Origin: Thuidium tamariscinum
Taxonomy: Eukaryota; Streptophyta; Bryopsida; Hypnales; Thuidiaceae
Direction of reading: 5' to 3'
Assembly (NCBI GenBank): GCA_947034885.2
Contig: OX344750.2
Coordinates: 7,794,501 to 7,858,500 of the forward strand
Length of the DNA stretch: 64,000 nucleotides
In this document: positions 1 through 12,453 of the stretch, one piece after another
How the letters are laid out: each line of letters starts with the position of its first letter
Position numbering within the stretch: the stretch's first letter is position 1
Notes under the pieces: model-generated
The model's database searches: none
What the model was told of the DNA's origin: nothing
Seen by the model: the letters and a program-made list of their open reading frames with translations, nothing else
Program-made: the position numbers and the translations under genes

Positions 1-455
1 CTTCTATTTGAAGTGTCTGTCTTTGATAGCTTTTAGGCAATGATGGTACTAGTTTCCATGTTGAGAACCAATGTTTTGTCTTTCTTTTTGCATCGCAGCT
101 GAATTTCTTTTCAATTATGATCGTTCAAATGCTATTCCCTATAGAGCATCTTTTCGTCTTGGCTGTGTAAACCTGAGTATTTAGTGCGTGATTTCTACCA
201 GCATATAGAAGCATTGCATGTTCACCCCTTCCTAACCGTTTCTCTTTCTCTGTGTAGTGTGGTGGGAACGATAAATCAATAGGCTAGATTGCTCTAGTCA
301 GTCTGATGCAATGTTATAGTATGCCAAAGATATTCATATCGCAGAGGAAAGAAGTGACCAGCAAAGAGAATGTCAAGAGCATAGTATAGAGGAGCCATGC
401 GGCAGAAAACCGTCATTTATCAAGAGATATCGATGCTAAACAGTTGGTTGTTTAG

Positions 456-787
456 ATGGGAGAAAGTACAACTGATCATGTACCTACAGAGCAAATCTTG
501 TTGTGGCCATCAGGTAATGTGGCTCTATCTCACTACCAATATTGCACCAAGAAGAGACCTCAAGTGTATGTTCACCCTTCCAAGTGTGGTTACACAATTT
601 TCTAATGTTTATCATTCTAATGTTTATCGCTTTGTTTCTGAATGTGTGAGTTTATCTTTTTTTCAGTTTTATATTTTGCATCTCATTTTGTCCTGATCTT
701 GTTTGTTCATCAATGTTTGTTCATTTCATCAAATCGCAATGTGTTTGTTGCAGGGATTACAAAGTTGCACTTCAAGCCAGCTCATAA
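456..787 (+). CDS. C-terminal exons of an unidentified gene (5' part off or unresolved)
   Basis: The reading runs from 456 to 565, is interrupted by an intron 566-753 (donor GTATGT, acceptor TTGTTGCAG), and finishes 754-787 at TAA. Spliced, the protein end contains QILLWPSGNVALSHYQYC and then KKRPQVDYKVALQASS before the stop. The splice joins codon GT|G, and both sites fit plant consensus. At 456 there is an ATG just after a pyrimidine-rich TTTAG, so 455 may be another acceptor; an open stretch at about 327-442 with charged residues could be the preceding exon. I do not recognise the family. The downstream sequence becomes AT-rich at once, as expected for a 3' end. Confidence 0.45.
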
Positions 788-809
788 TCCATATACAGAA
801 CTATAGATT

Positions 810-1010
810 TGGACCTCTATCATAGGTTTAGAATTTTTTACAAATTTAGACTTCTTTCATAGATTTAGAAATTTTCATAGATTTAGACTTCTTTCATAGA
901 TTTAAAATTTATCATAGATTTAGGCTTCTTTCATAGATTTAGAATTTTTTTTAATATTTAGATTTTTCCATAGATTTAATTATTTTTTAGATTTACACTT
1001 CATTATACAT
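810..1010. repeat. Degenerate tandem repeat of ttcatagatttaga
   Basis: About seven imperfect copies of a word like TTCATAGATTTAGA, spaced roughly 20-40 bp, follow directly after the left-edge gene. No coding potential is visible. Confidence 0.6.
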
Positions 1011-3628
1011 AGATTCAGACTTCTTGCAAGAAATAAAATTTCCTGTTGATTTGGCTCTTTTAAATGTACAAATTTTTGCAAAGCAAAATGTTTCTTAGAG
1101 GGTTCATTTTTGTAGTTAATGTTGTTGAAAAACATGCAAAATTCATTGAATTGACCTTTCAACAAGGTATTTTAAGGTAAGTCCTAGACACATGATTTTA
1201 AGCAAATTTTACTTAAAGTACATGACCTTTCAACATGCATTTTTTGACTTAAAATCTCACTTACAACACCCCTTTCTCTTGTAGTGCTAGAATTCCTACA
1301 ATTCTATATTCCCATGGCAGTTTCCATGTTTTCAGACTATGGGACCTCGCGGTCTCCCAAAGGCCTCAAATCTCCCCTAATGCTATAATTATAGTGCAAT
1401 TATGCTATAAATATCTATATTATAGGTGTTTAAATTATAATTGCCTTCAATGGTTGTTGTATATCTACTTATATATATATACTTAAGGCTCATATGCTCG
1501 TATCTTCATGCACACATACTAGCATTGTTGGACCTATGACCACTCTTTGGGACTTTTCTTCCATTTTGCAATTGTTATGAATGACATTTTTTATATTTAT
1601 TTTTCTAAATGCAATCACATGTCCTCTATAAGTCAAAAAAAAATTCAAGGTTTTGGCAAAATTTTGAAATTATCATAGAATTTTCAATTAAAAAAGACAA
1701 AATAATCATATGAAATACCAAATTTGCTCAAAAAAATAGAAAATTTTCTCCTATATGTGTGTATCATACTAAAGATCATGGTGCAAAATGATTTACCGTG
1801 TCATTTCAAAATTACAAACCAAACACTTCATAATAACAGGACAAATTTTTTAATTGCAATTAAATACTAAATTTCATGAAATTTTTAATTGTAGTGAAAA
1901 CTACTTGATAATATTTATTTATCTAATTAGTTGGTCTTAAGTTTTTAAAAGTTCATTTTTACAACTAAAATTCATATGAAGATTCAAAAGAAAAAAGCAA
2001 TAAGTTGCCAAAATGATGATGTATGGATTTCCCTATTTTTGTATGTAAGAAAGCTAAGCATTATAAAAAGGGAAAATCAAATACCATTAATTGAAAACAA
2101 GTTTAAACAACTTCCCCAAAATCATTGGATGATAACATGGATGATAAAATGTTTGTTTTCCATACTTGAGGCCTTTTTCAAAGAATTCAAATGATAAAAA
2201 AATGTCTTCTCAAGTGTGTGAGGCTTAAAGCTTGTGGTTGTATAGATTATTGATCTAATATGTACCAAATCTCAAAATCACTAATTGACATCATCTTATT
2301 TTCCTTTTAACTTAGAGCAGAATTCAAAACCAATTTTTAAAATGTTTTTTTATTATTTTAAAATTCTTTATTTTAATTTTTCATTAAAGGCTTAATATTT
2401 CACTTCTTTCCTTTGACTCTTCAAAATAATCAACTTCTTCAAACATGCTAAAAATCAAACAAGTCCACTATTATTTCTATTTTCCTAATTTTTTATTGGG
2501 TACCTTTGAGAATTGTGTTGGAGTAAAAAAATTCTAGAAGTCTTATATGAAAACATGATATATTTTTCATTTTAATAGCTGCACTAAAAAATTGAAAAGA
2601 TTTGCAACAAATTCAAAAAAGACGATAGAGCATATTTATTATTTAAATAAATGAATTTGTAGGTTAATTTCAAGTTCTATAACCTAATGCATCCATTCTT
2701 CAACATTTGAGAATTTGTTTTTCTAATGATAAATTTCAAAATATTTTGAAGGACTTATTTAATAACATGTAGAAGAAAGTATAAAACATTTGCGCATCTT
2801 CCATTATTTCTTTAGTAAAATCTCATTGCCATCAAGTTATCACAAAACTATCATGACATGTTTTTTCAGCCCTCTAATTCTCTAAAAGACTATTTTGGGT
2901 TTGTTCTCCAAAATTGTACTTTGTATGGTGAACCAACCATTATTGGCATGATTTCTTTTTAAATTAAAATAATAATAAGTAAAAAATTTCAGAAAATTTT
3001 AAGAAAGCCAAAAACTGATTTAAAAAAAATTTCAAATTTAAATTTCTTTTTTTAATCATTACTTTAAATTTTATCAATTTGTATTATCTTACATGATAGT
3101 CTTTCCACCACATCAACATATTTACAAGGCAAAGTTTCCAAAGTTTCCCTATAGCATTCTTACAATTTGGGAATCTACAATCATCTAGAGGTCTCAAAAA
3201 TCATATAATGCTACTATTTTTTGATAATATTTTTTTATTCTTTAAAATGTATATATCATTTTCTAAAAACAAAATCACAAAAGTATCAGGATTTCCATTA
3301 GCTTGTTTTGATAATAACTTTTGGAGAAATTTTTTCTATTAGTAGCATGGATTTTCGAGTTATTGACAAAATATTTCAATATGAAATGCCCCAAGAAATG
3401 ATTTGTGGTATCCTATTAATTTTCTATAGTTTGTTTTTAAAAAGAAAATTCAAATAAAAATAAATCAATGAACCAATTTCATCTTCTGAAGGAAATTTAT
3501 AAATACACAAAACATTTATTTTTAGAAGTTTAAAGAATTAAATTTAAATTTAAATTCATTTTGATATAGAAAAAATTTGAGTGAAAGATACTAGAGTTCA
3601 ATTCTATGGTTTTCCTTTTTTTGATTGA
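1011..3628. other. AT-rich intergenic stretch with decayed transposon ends
   Basis: No convincing gene is visible. Two stretches, about 1338-1384 and 2940-3222, end in sequence like GGGAACCTACAGTCT...CTCAAATC...TAATGCTA. This is the terminal sequence of the CATTA-ended family seen more completely at 13549-13888 and 28080-29778. Their partner ends are not recognisable. Confidence 0.4.
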
Positions 3629-4536
3629 TTAACCTCTCTAAACACCAAAACTGCGTTTTTGTGCAACATAGCAATTTTGGGCAACTTGCTACAAATGGAG
3701 ATTTTATTTTTTTTCTTTATCATTTTCACACAACATGTGCCCAAGGACTTGAGGAGTAGCTTCAAGACCCAAAAAATTTCATAGCTTTTGACTACATAGT
3801 TCAAAAGTTATATATATATATATATATATATTTCATTGCTTTGCAAACAATTTGGGTAGAAAAAAAAGTTCTTTGAAAATTATTATCTAAGTGGAAAGCC
3901 TTGAATCATTCCATTTTGATCAATGAGTAAAAAGTTACAGGGAGTTTTAATTTGGGGTAGTTTGCAATTAATTATAGAATCTCTATACTCCAAAAAGTTT
4001 AAAATCCTTTATTTAATTAAAATTTTAATATTTTTAGAATTAGAAAAAAAGGTCTAGATTGTTTATTACAACATTTTAACTATTGGAATTGGAATTTTTC
4101 AATAAATAACTTGCTTACAATTTAGTATTTTGGCTCATTTTCTACTTCTTTCTACTTACAATTTTTTTCCCATATGTTGTACAATTCCAAATGATTTGAA
4201 AATTTTAAAGCATGTAGTCAAATTTCTTTTAAGAAAGAATCCAAAAAGTAACCACCAATTTGAATTTTTTTTCATACAAATGTAACCTTGTGAAGTGTGG
4301 CTACCCGGTTTTTCACAGGGCCAAAAAATTATTTTTGTCAATTTAAATGCTCATATTGTGCAATCTACATGTGAAAATTCTGGAATTTTTTCTACATATT
4401 TGCAAACAAGCATAATACAAGATTTTATAGATACATGTGTTGAAAAACAAAATTCTTAAGTTTTGGTACATGTACTAGAAATGGTAGTTTTGGAGTGGTT
4501 TTGATAAAAATATAATTAAGACTATTTAGGGGTTAA
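3629..4536. mobile_element. TTAA-bounded TIR element, class C copy 1 (908 bp)
   Basis: It begins TTAACCTCTCTAAA and ends TATTTAGGGGTTAA, with TTAA on both sides. The body matches the 31386-32308 element in the same orientation: shared words include CCAAAACTGCGTTTTT, TTTCACACAACATGTGC and TGGTAGTTTTGG. No coding capacity, so non-autonomous. Its right TTAA is also the left TTAA of the next element. A (TA)n run lies at 3811-3832. Confidence 0.75.
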
Positions 4537-5364
4537 CACTTAAATGTGGTTTTCCTATGAGAAAAGACTATAAAAGCTTATAGCTCTCTTCAATGAAGCA
4601 AATTTATTTTTTGCAAAAATCTAACTATGTAAACATTCAATTGTTCAAAGAGCTTGCTTATTAGTAAGCATATTAGTTTTGAGTGTGAAATTGCATAGGA
4701 GTGGCAACATTATAACAAAAGAAATGTATGTATTCTATTTTTAGTATATTGACCCTCTCTACAATGATTGAAAGACTTCTATATAAAAGTTTTGGGGGAA
4801 TGGAGGTGACATGAACAACTAGAAATTGTGTTTGTACACTAAATTTCACTTCCAAAAATCCATTGAAGAGCTATGAAACTCATTACACAATCCACCTTGC
4901 AATTGTTGAAATGCAAAGTTTTTTTATGAGTAGAAATTGCAAATAACTCCAAATCATCACTTGCATCTTTAAATATTCAACAATAAAAAAATCATAAATT
5001 CAGATACTTCATTTTTTACATTGGGTGAACCATTTTCACTAAAGCAAATGGATAAATAAAATGTTTTAAATTTCAAATTAAGTGAAATCAGAAAGCTTTG
5101 CTTAAAGCTAGGAAATTGAGTAAATATGGCAAATTTTATTCTTCCACTAATGGTGTATGTATGTGTGTACATATGTACATATATATATATAATTTAAAAT
5201 TTTAAAAAAAAATTACATATATATAAATAAAAGCTCCTAATATTTTACGTTCCATATTGCTCATTAAAAAAAAATTTAATGATTAAAGAAACTTTGTATG
5301 GGCTTTTAAAAAATGAGCCTAAAATTATTGACCATACATAGTTGGTTAGGCAATTAGGGATTAC
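4533..5364. mobile_element. TTAA-bounded element, class B copy 1 (832 bp)
   Basis: It starts at the shared TTAA (TTAACACTTAAATG) and ends GGCAATTAGGGATTAC, where the outer TTAA has changed to TTAC. The interior is colinear with 12450-13488 (shared AGAGCTTG.TTATTAG and GAGTGTGAAATTGCATAG). The TIRs are weaker than in class C. Non-coding. Confidence 0.65.
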
Positions 5365-5569
5365 TGCGATTGGAGTTTTGGTTTGATAAACAAATTAGTA
5401 GCTTGTAGCCACGTCCACGGTAAAATGTGCAAGGAATTGCTTGCTGCAAGTGTTACGCGCAAGCCTCACCACCATTAGAATTGGCATAACAATTGGCAAA
5501 ATCGACAAAATGAGCCAGCTGAGCAGAAATCCGCCTCGCACCAACTCGTTGTGAATTCTGCACCCTAAC
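5365..5569. other. Short unique spacer between TTAA elements
   Basis: About 200 bp of moderate GC content between two TTAA elements. Nothing recognisable. Confidence 0.4.
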
Positions 5570-6304
5570 TTAACCCCTAAACGACGGGCCTGTAACCACT
5601 GGCTTCAAGACTCCTCTCCCGTCACACAATTTGTTACCGTTTTAGAACCAGTCATGTCTGAAAAAATTTATTTTTATTTTTCAGAGATGAAAGTACATCT
5701 CTTCTATACTTCACAGAAATTTCAGATTTTTTTGAGGAAAGTTGATTTTCATGACAGTTTTTGAAGAAAAAGTGAAGAGAAAATAATAGAAAATAGAAAA
5801 TAATCTCAAAAAATCTGAAAATTTCACCATGTGTGTACATTATAGTGACAAACATTATGGTGCAAACTCAATTTCCGTGTACACCTATTTCTAGGCTGCA
5901 GTGGACATTAAAAATGCATCCAAAATTCAAATTGCTATAAAACATTCGATTTTACGAATTTTCCCAAAATTCCAATCGGAGTAGAAACTAGAAGTGAGGA
6001 CCTTCATTTTGTTAGTTGGGCTCAAATTCAGAAAATGTCATTTTCAAGGAGAAATTTCAAATTTACTCAATTTCTCAAAATACACTAAAACAACAAATTT
6101 TGCCATCCGTTTTTGGTAATTACTTCTCAACCACATGAAATCAAACATCATTTAGACAAAAAACTCAATTGGACACTCTTCGTAACTCAACATGCAAGGG
6201 CAGTAAAAAAAATACGGATGAAAAAACTACTGTTCAGCTCCTCTTCTGGTCCCCTGCAGTCATCCAAACGCCACGGAATGGCTTCGGCGTCGTTCAAGGG
6301 TTAA
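5570..6304. mobile_element. TTAA-bounded element, class A copy 1 (735 bp)
   Basis: It starts TTAACCCCTAAACGACG and ends CGTCGTTCAAGGGTTAA, giving TIRs with about 14 of 17 matching positions, each including TTAA. The body is colinear with 15167-15964 and with the split copy 26893-30062 (shared CCTATAACCACT-like start, CATCCAAACGCC near the end). Non-coding. Confidence 0.8.
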
Positions 6305-6823
6305 ACAAGGAAATGGCCGAACAAGCCTGGCCTGCTTTCCACGGGTGCACGGGCGCCGCGGCCTTCTGCTGTCTGTCTGTAAATCATTCTCAAGTGCGTC
6401 GTCCTTCAGTGAGTTGAAGGCAGTGAACCGTTCCAGCTAGAATTCGGTAACTCAACTTCCTTCAGTTACCGGTAACAAGAAGTCCGTCAGCACAACGCCT
6501 GCGAGGTGGGAGCTGGGAAGATCAACACTGACATGCCTGGGGCTGAGTGGAAGCGAAGCTATTCAACAGTGGCTGAGTGGCGCGACTCGACCGCCCGAGC
6601 AGTGAGTCAAAGATGGCGGAGGGAAACGGCAGGACTTGGGGACCAAGTTGGGGAGGTTTGGAGAATAATAAGGGTTTCTTCAGTTTAGGCCCCCTGTCAG
6701 TTTTGACCGCGAATGCTGGGCACCAACTGATGGAAGACCCGGACTCAGCTCGCCGCCACTGGGCATGGGAAGCTTAAATTACTCACAAGCCACAAGTACT
6801 GACCCTCGTCCATGCCTTGGAAC
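6305..6823. other. GC-rich island between transposons, possible gene or promoter fragment
   Basis: This 519-bp stretch is far richer in GC than its surroundings. It contains short open stretches (for example from ATG 6613, starting MAEGNGRTWGPSWGGLENN) but no splice structure or family that I recognise. It may be a relic of a first exon or promoter trapped between elements. Confidence 0.3.
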
Positions 6824-7052
6824 TTAACCCTTAAACCATGCCGAAGCCACTTTCTGGTTGATGAACTTCAGGGAATCTTTTTATGTAGGACAGAATTGCA
6901 ATCATTCATCCTCGGAATTAGGGGTGGAAAAGGAAGATCTTCTACAGTGCTTTGACTTCCATCGTGTGTTTTTAGATTTTTTTGAACCAATGATTCCCAC
7001 GGTACCAAAATTCCTCAATTCCACGGCCACCGGCTCGTCGTTTAGGGGTTAA
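6824..7052 (+). mobile_element. TTAA-bounded MITE, class D copy 1 (229 bp)
   Basis: It starts TTAACCCTTAAACCATGCC and ends GTCGTTTAGGGGTTAA. Its body (TTCTGGTTGATGAAC, TTCATCCTC, CCAATGATTCCCACGGTA) is the reverse complement of the two copies that follow. It shares its right TTAA with copy 2. Confidence 0.85.
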
Positions 7053-7277
7053 CCCTTAAACCACGAGCTGGTGGATGTGGAAATCATGCATTTTGATACC
7101 GTGGGAATCATTGGTTTCAAAAAACTCAAAAGCTCTCGTTGAAAGCCAAAGCACTATAGAAGAACTTCCCTTTCCACTCCTAATTTTGAGGATGAATAAC
7201 TACATTTCTCTCCTATATAAAAAGATTCTATCTTGTTCATCAACCAGAATATGGCCTACGCATGGTTAAGGGATTAA
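7049..7277 (-). mobile_element. TTAA-bounded MITE, class D copy 2 (229 bp, inverted)
   Basis: Same length as copy 1 and in opposite orientation. It starts TTAACCCTTAAACCACGAG and ends CATGGTTAAGGGATTAA, with TTAA shared on both sides with copies 1 and 3. Confidence 0.85.
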
Positions 7278-7504
7278 CCCTAGGAAGGACGTGGGGGGTC
7301 TCAGTGAAATTTATGGTTTCTAAAACCGTGGGAATCATTGGTAATAAAATATTAAAAGAAACTCATTTGAAGTCAAAGAACTATAGAAGATCTCTACTTT
7401 TCATTCCTAAAATTGAGGATGAATGATTGCAAGTTTGTTTTACATGCAAGAATTCCTTGTCATCCATTGAGCCACTCTAGTCCGTTGCGGCATTCCAGGG
7501 TTAA
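7274..7504 (-). mobile_element. TTAA-bounded MITE, class D copy 3 (231 bp)
   Basis: It starts TTAACCCTAGGAAGG and ends GGCATTCCAGGGTTAA. It has the same orientation as copy 2 (shared ACCGTGGGAATCATTGGT and GAGGATGAAT). More diverged than copies 1 and 2. Confidence 0.8.
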
Positions 7505-8650
7505 TCAATACACCCTATCTCTAAAAAATACCATTGATTTCTTTGCAATATACAATTGAAACACTTGTACACCATGAAGGAGATACTTATTGAAAATACA
7601 AAGAAAACACTTGTATAACACAAAGGAAAGAACAAAAAGAGTAATAATTTAAAGTGAGGGATATCATGAACTAATTGGTTTGAGAAATTTTTCTAGCTCC
7701 CTCACTTCATTTTTCCTTTCTATAAAAATAGGTGTAGGGTGATTTAGATCCTATTTGGTTTTTCTAAATCCTAAGTGTAAAATTTGTTCAAGGAGGACTT
7801 TTAAATAGGACTGCTTCTAGCACACCTAATTGTCATTGCAACTAAACTAAGAAATCAATTTGTTCTTTTAACCCACAACAAGTATTTTTCTCACACTAAA
7901 TTACTTATTATTAAATTCTACTCTCCATTCTTAAAATCATGAAAGTAAGAATTCATTCCCCAATTTGTAATTCTTCTTACCTTTTAATCTTTTCTTGCTC
8001 CAGCCTCCAAGTTGGTCTTTTCAGTATCACAACTTTGATCTCCTTCCAGGATTAGTCTCCAACTTGGCTCCTTCTACCCAGTAGTATTTGTCTCTTTTTG
8101 ATGATACTTCAACTTCTTTCTTCACCAACGCAGGTTTCAAAGTTTTCGAAAAGAACTCAATTCGAGGATACACTCTACTACAATATGGGCAGTTCTCACA
8201 AATCAACTTAGGCTTAATTTTTTTGATCTTACTCTCATCCATAATTATCCATTTGCTCTCAATTCAAAATATTATCATTTTTTCACACACTCACAAACTA
8301 GACACAACTTCCGAATCAACAATTGATACGAGCTTAAAGCCAATTAGGAAGCAACCACCAACCAGCATTACAACTTTGCATCTCCAAATTGTATTTCTAG
8401 ACATCCCATCACAACCACTTCCAATTTGGCATACATGACATAGCCTCCCAACATGCACACACATACACATAAGTTGTTTTCCAGCCAAATTGGGATAACA
8501 TTCTGTCATCCAAACCACTAGTACAAACAATTCCAAATCACACTTCTTTCACAGCATTTAGCAATGCAATCCAACTTGGAAATTAATCCTTACACTCAAA
8601 GACTTGTCACATTCATACAAGCTTCAATTCAGCTTGATACAGCCTCATAT
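7505..8650. other. Intergenic, no gene seen
   Basis: AT-rich sequence with repeated words of the type CCAANTTGG from about 8005 onward. Open stretches on both strands (8088-8438 +, 8291-8536 -) look like chance frames in low-complexity DNA. Confidence 0.4.
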
Positions 8651-8654
8651 TAAT

Positions 8655-9399
8655 GGGTCATTGCAAGAAAGACCTGCCACAAAGCGTAGCGTTTTGCACA
8701 GTACTCACTTTTTTCTTTGGGAGTACTGTATAAATAGTAAATCAATTTTAAAAAAAAGTGAAAAATATGTTTGATGTATATACCTTTAAGAAGAAGATAC
8801 CCTAGGAAGGAAAAGTATAGAAAAATTCTCTAAGTAGGAGAACTAGAGAAGTGCTGAATTTCGTGAAAATTGTAACTTTCACTATATTTTCACATTTTAA
8901 TTTGTAAAAAATAGGGAAAGTAATTTTTCTTAAAACTAAAAATTGGCCATTTGAGAAGACTTTATGGTAAAGGTATTTCACCAAAATAATGATCCGAAAA
9001 CTATCTTGATTGTTCAAAAATGTGCGCGCAAGGGAGGCCTGTTAGCACACATGTAGAGGAAAGAGAATAATGATTAATTAAATTTTCTTCGGTGGAAACA
9101 TGCCTACTTAGTGTAGAAATAGACCCTAGAAATCTGAGCTCTAAAATATTAATTTAAAGTACTCCCCAGTACTAAAAACCCCTAAACCGCAAAGTGTGAC
9201 AAATTAGAGAAATTAGAATTTAAATATAAAATGATTTTTGAAAATTTCTGAAAAATAAGGGTTTTGATAACTATCAAATCGGTCATCTCCAATAAAAATT
9301 TCAAGTTCAAAGAGTTAATGCTTCAAAAGTTATGGCTCATGACAACTCCGTCACTCAAAGTGTGACGCCAAATAGTACAAGTCTTTCTTGCATTCACCC
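8655..9399. mobile_element. Non-autonomous TIR element, J family copy 1 (745 bp)
   Basis: The ends read GGGTCATTGCAAGAAAGAC (left) and the inverse of GGGTGAATGCAAGAAAGAC (right), 17 of 19 matching. TAAT flanks both sides (8651-8654 and 9400-9403) as a likely target duplication. The short duplication and GGG start could suit PIF/Harbinger, but the superfamily is uncertain. Non-coding. The same family is present at 27368-29796. Confidence 0.75.
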
Positions 9400-10340
9400 T
9401 AATTCCGATTTGGTGAGCAAATTACCATTAAACATCTGATCCATACTTGAAATCTCTCCAAATAGGACATTCATCTACAATTTTAACAAATTGCTCATTG
9501 TCCTTCCATATTTTCTACTTAGCTTTACTCTAAACTCTTGCAATTTCTTCTTTGGGTTGATTCACATTCTCCAAATAGGAATCAAGTTTCAAATCTAACT
9601 TCCACACACCACTGATTCCCATATTGATTCCATCACACTATACCAAATTGTGGACTTAAAATTCTACAATTCCTACTCTCTCACAATTTTTCACACTCCT
9701 AATTGGACATAATTCTCTCAATTACTCCTAAATAGGAAATCACTTCTTCACAGATCTCACTCTTCCACCCCCTGCACCAGCTCTTCGACTTGGACACATA
9801 CTCAAATACAAATATCGACCACTTAGTACACACATCTACAAAAGCAAATAAATTTCCCACTTGAAAATACACACACAAAAAACACAATTACACAGCCAAC
9901 TTGGACTAGGACTTGCAGTGGATACCCTCACATTGGATGACAACCAAATTGATTAACACAAACTAATAGGAGCTCAAAATTCAGTTACCAAATTGCCCCA
10001 ACTTGGAAACCTAATTGCACAACAAAAACCAAGTTGGAACCACAAAACCCAACTTTTGCCAACTTGACAAACCCCATTTGGTTGTTGACAAGTGGCCACC
10101 AACCTCCCACTACTCCGAATTGTAATAAAAAATCCAACTTGAAAACCTCCATAAATCTTCCAACTAGGGTCTCAGTTGACCCACCAACCTTCAGCCATCT
10201 AATTAGCTTCAATTTTATCCCACTCGTCAGACCATACTCAAATCCCACTTGGAATTTACACAACAAAATTGACTCAAAATTGCATTCCAAATTGGTAAAA
10301 AGACATACAAAATCATCCAATTAGAACACAAACATACTAA
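9400..10340. repeat. Array of CCAA(C/A/T)TTGG words
   Basis: More than twenty near-palindromic decamers such as CCAACTTGGA, CCAAATTGGT, CCAAGTTGGA and CCAAATAGGA occur at irregular spacing, densest at 9890-10320. The + strand is strongly C-rich over G. Open frames here on both strands follow from this composition. Similar words occur in the retrotransposon LTRs (for example around 36785 and 38395). Confidence 0.5.
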
Positions 10341-11792
10341 AAAAGCCTCTCAAAATTCAAAATTAACACCGAAATTCACACAAAAAGTCAAAAGTAAATA
10401 TCCTATTAGGTAATTTACAATGGGCTTGCTTTTCTTCAATGGTTGCTAATTGCATCTTCTCAACCACAAAATCTACCAATTTATTTCTTGCAATATCATT
10501 TATTCATCAATTAATTTCCTCCAAATTCAAGTTGACACTCGATAAATTGATAGAATCACCTAATATTAAAAAAAAAACAATTTATGGGTTGAATGTGTGA
10601 AAGTGGTAAAGGTTGAGTGGAATACGCCAAGTTGATAAAAAAAGTTGAAATTATGGGGCTTCAACTATTTTGATAGGTCCTTCAAATTTGGTATGCAAAA
10701 CATTTGTATACCAAATTACGTATATATTTTGCATGTATACCATATTACGTATATATTTCATGACTACAATTATCAATCGTGGACATAAGTACCCTTGCTT
10801 GGTTCAATGTTGTACAAATATATTGAATATTACATTCAAGTTGTTTAGTCATTCTACTTGTGAGACTTTACAAATAGAAACCTTCAAATATATGAATTTA
10901 CAAATATATGAATTTCAATACCTAGTCAAATGGCCAATATAAAATCTTAAGTTGTCCTTTATAAATTAGTATTTGAGATGTGATTTAGGTCAGTCATATG
11001 ATGATATAAAATAAAACTTAATTAGGATTTATGCTTAATAATACATCAAAAGAGTTGTTCGATAAACAATCAATGGGCAATAGAAAATAAAATTGGCCTT
11101 GGTTGGAGGAGAATTTGCACATGGCCATAGAAAGTCTACATTGAGACTAGTAGGCATTATGACAACCTCATCTATGAATATGGAAGTTTTTAGTGAGTTG
11201 CCAAAAAAGAACTCATTCAAATCTTTTTATATGTGATATCTATAGGTACCAGTTGTAAATATATTAATTGTCACTATAAGAAAATGGACTCTAATCAATA
11301 GAAAATGAATGCATTAAAGTTGATTAGACAATTTAGCTTGTGTTGTGTTCATTTGGCAATTATTTATACAACAATCAACATGACTTTTTTGATTTGACCA
11401 AAAAAATTTACTTAGTTTATTTAATAGTCCATTAAACATCATAAAATAAAATTTTAGACTTCGTTTTGGCAAGGTAGAATTTTTTTTTTCAAATTTTTTT
11501 GTACTAAATTTATCTAAAACATAAACCAACTTACATTTGTAAAAATACATTTGAGGTTTCAACCTCCAATCAAAGGTTATGGAGAAATTTTAGAGAGGAT
11601 ATTTAAAACTGTCAAAGAAAATTTTCCTTCCTTGAACTCTTCTTTAAAATCAATTTATAACTTTTGATTGGAGGCTTGAAATCTCAAATGGTTTTTTGAA
11701 GATGAAAGTTATTTTGATTTTATAACTTTTCATAGTCCAAAGTTTTTTGAATTATTTTACTACATTGCCTACATGAGGGCTTAAATTTTACT
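10341..11792. other. AT-rich intergenic, nothing recognised
   Basis: No gene or clear element. At 10723-10758 a short duplicated word (TTACGTATATATTTTGCATG / TTACGTATATATTTCATG) is visible. Confidence 0.4.
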
Positions 11793-12453
11793 TCAACCCC
11801 TAAATGCCCAAGGCATATTTTGAGCTTCTTGGAATTTGCTCTAAGTTGAACAAAATACCAACATTTTGATGAGTTGTATCAATTTTTTTTTGAATTGTAA
11901 CTGTACAAATTCAAACTAGACATGTTAGACATTGCATAGGAATAGAAAACACAACAATAATACTTATGGAATGAAAGATTATAATGTTTGACCATGAGGG
12001 TGTTAAAACTGCAAAAGTGATGTAAAGTATGTGTTTGTATCCTCTTTTGGCAAGTTAAATCTAAAAATTTGGTGACCAAAAAAATACGAGGTGTAAGGGC
12101 CTAACATGCATGACTCCAATCAATTTATGGCTCCTCAAAATCTATTCTACAATTTTTGTAAGTGAATTTTGAATGTGATTTTTTCTCCAAGATCTAGTGT
12201 ATTTGAGGCTCATTTTCAAGAGCTCTCAATACTACAGAAAATCAAGATTGCAAGGGATACCCTTGCACAAAATCTTGTGTAGAAAAATCCCTATCATTTA
12301 TTTTCCAAATCAGATTTTTGACACTAAAACTAGACTTCTAGAAGAACTTTTCAAAAATAAAAAAGTACTAAAAATAGCAACTTTATTAGATTTTATTTAA
12401 TTTCAAAGTTTTGCAAACACCAAATTTTGGTGTTTTGGGCAGTTAGGTGTTAA
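11793..12453. mobile_element. TTAA-type element, class I (661 bp)
   Basis: It starts TCAACCCCTAAATGCCC (outer TTAA mutated to TCAA) and ends TTTTGGGCAGTTAGGTGTTAA. The TIRs CCCCTAAATGCCCAAGG and CACCTAACTGCCCAAAA match over most positions. The right TTAA is shared with the class B element that follows. Non-coding. Confidence 0.65.

Noticed and set aside
3811..3832. (TA)n run as an origin or regulatory site
   Set aside because: Simple microsatellite inside a transposon; similar runs occur at 5178, 29651 and 54409.
9985..10324. Overlapping 96- and 111-codon frames on both strands
   Set aside because: Both follow from the CCAANTTGG-rich biased sequence; no splice or family support.
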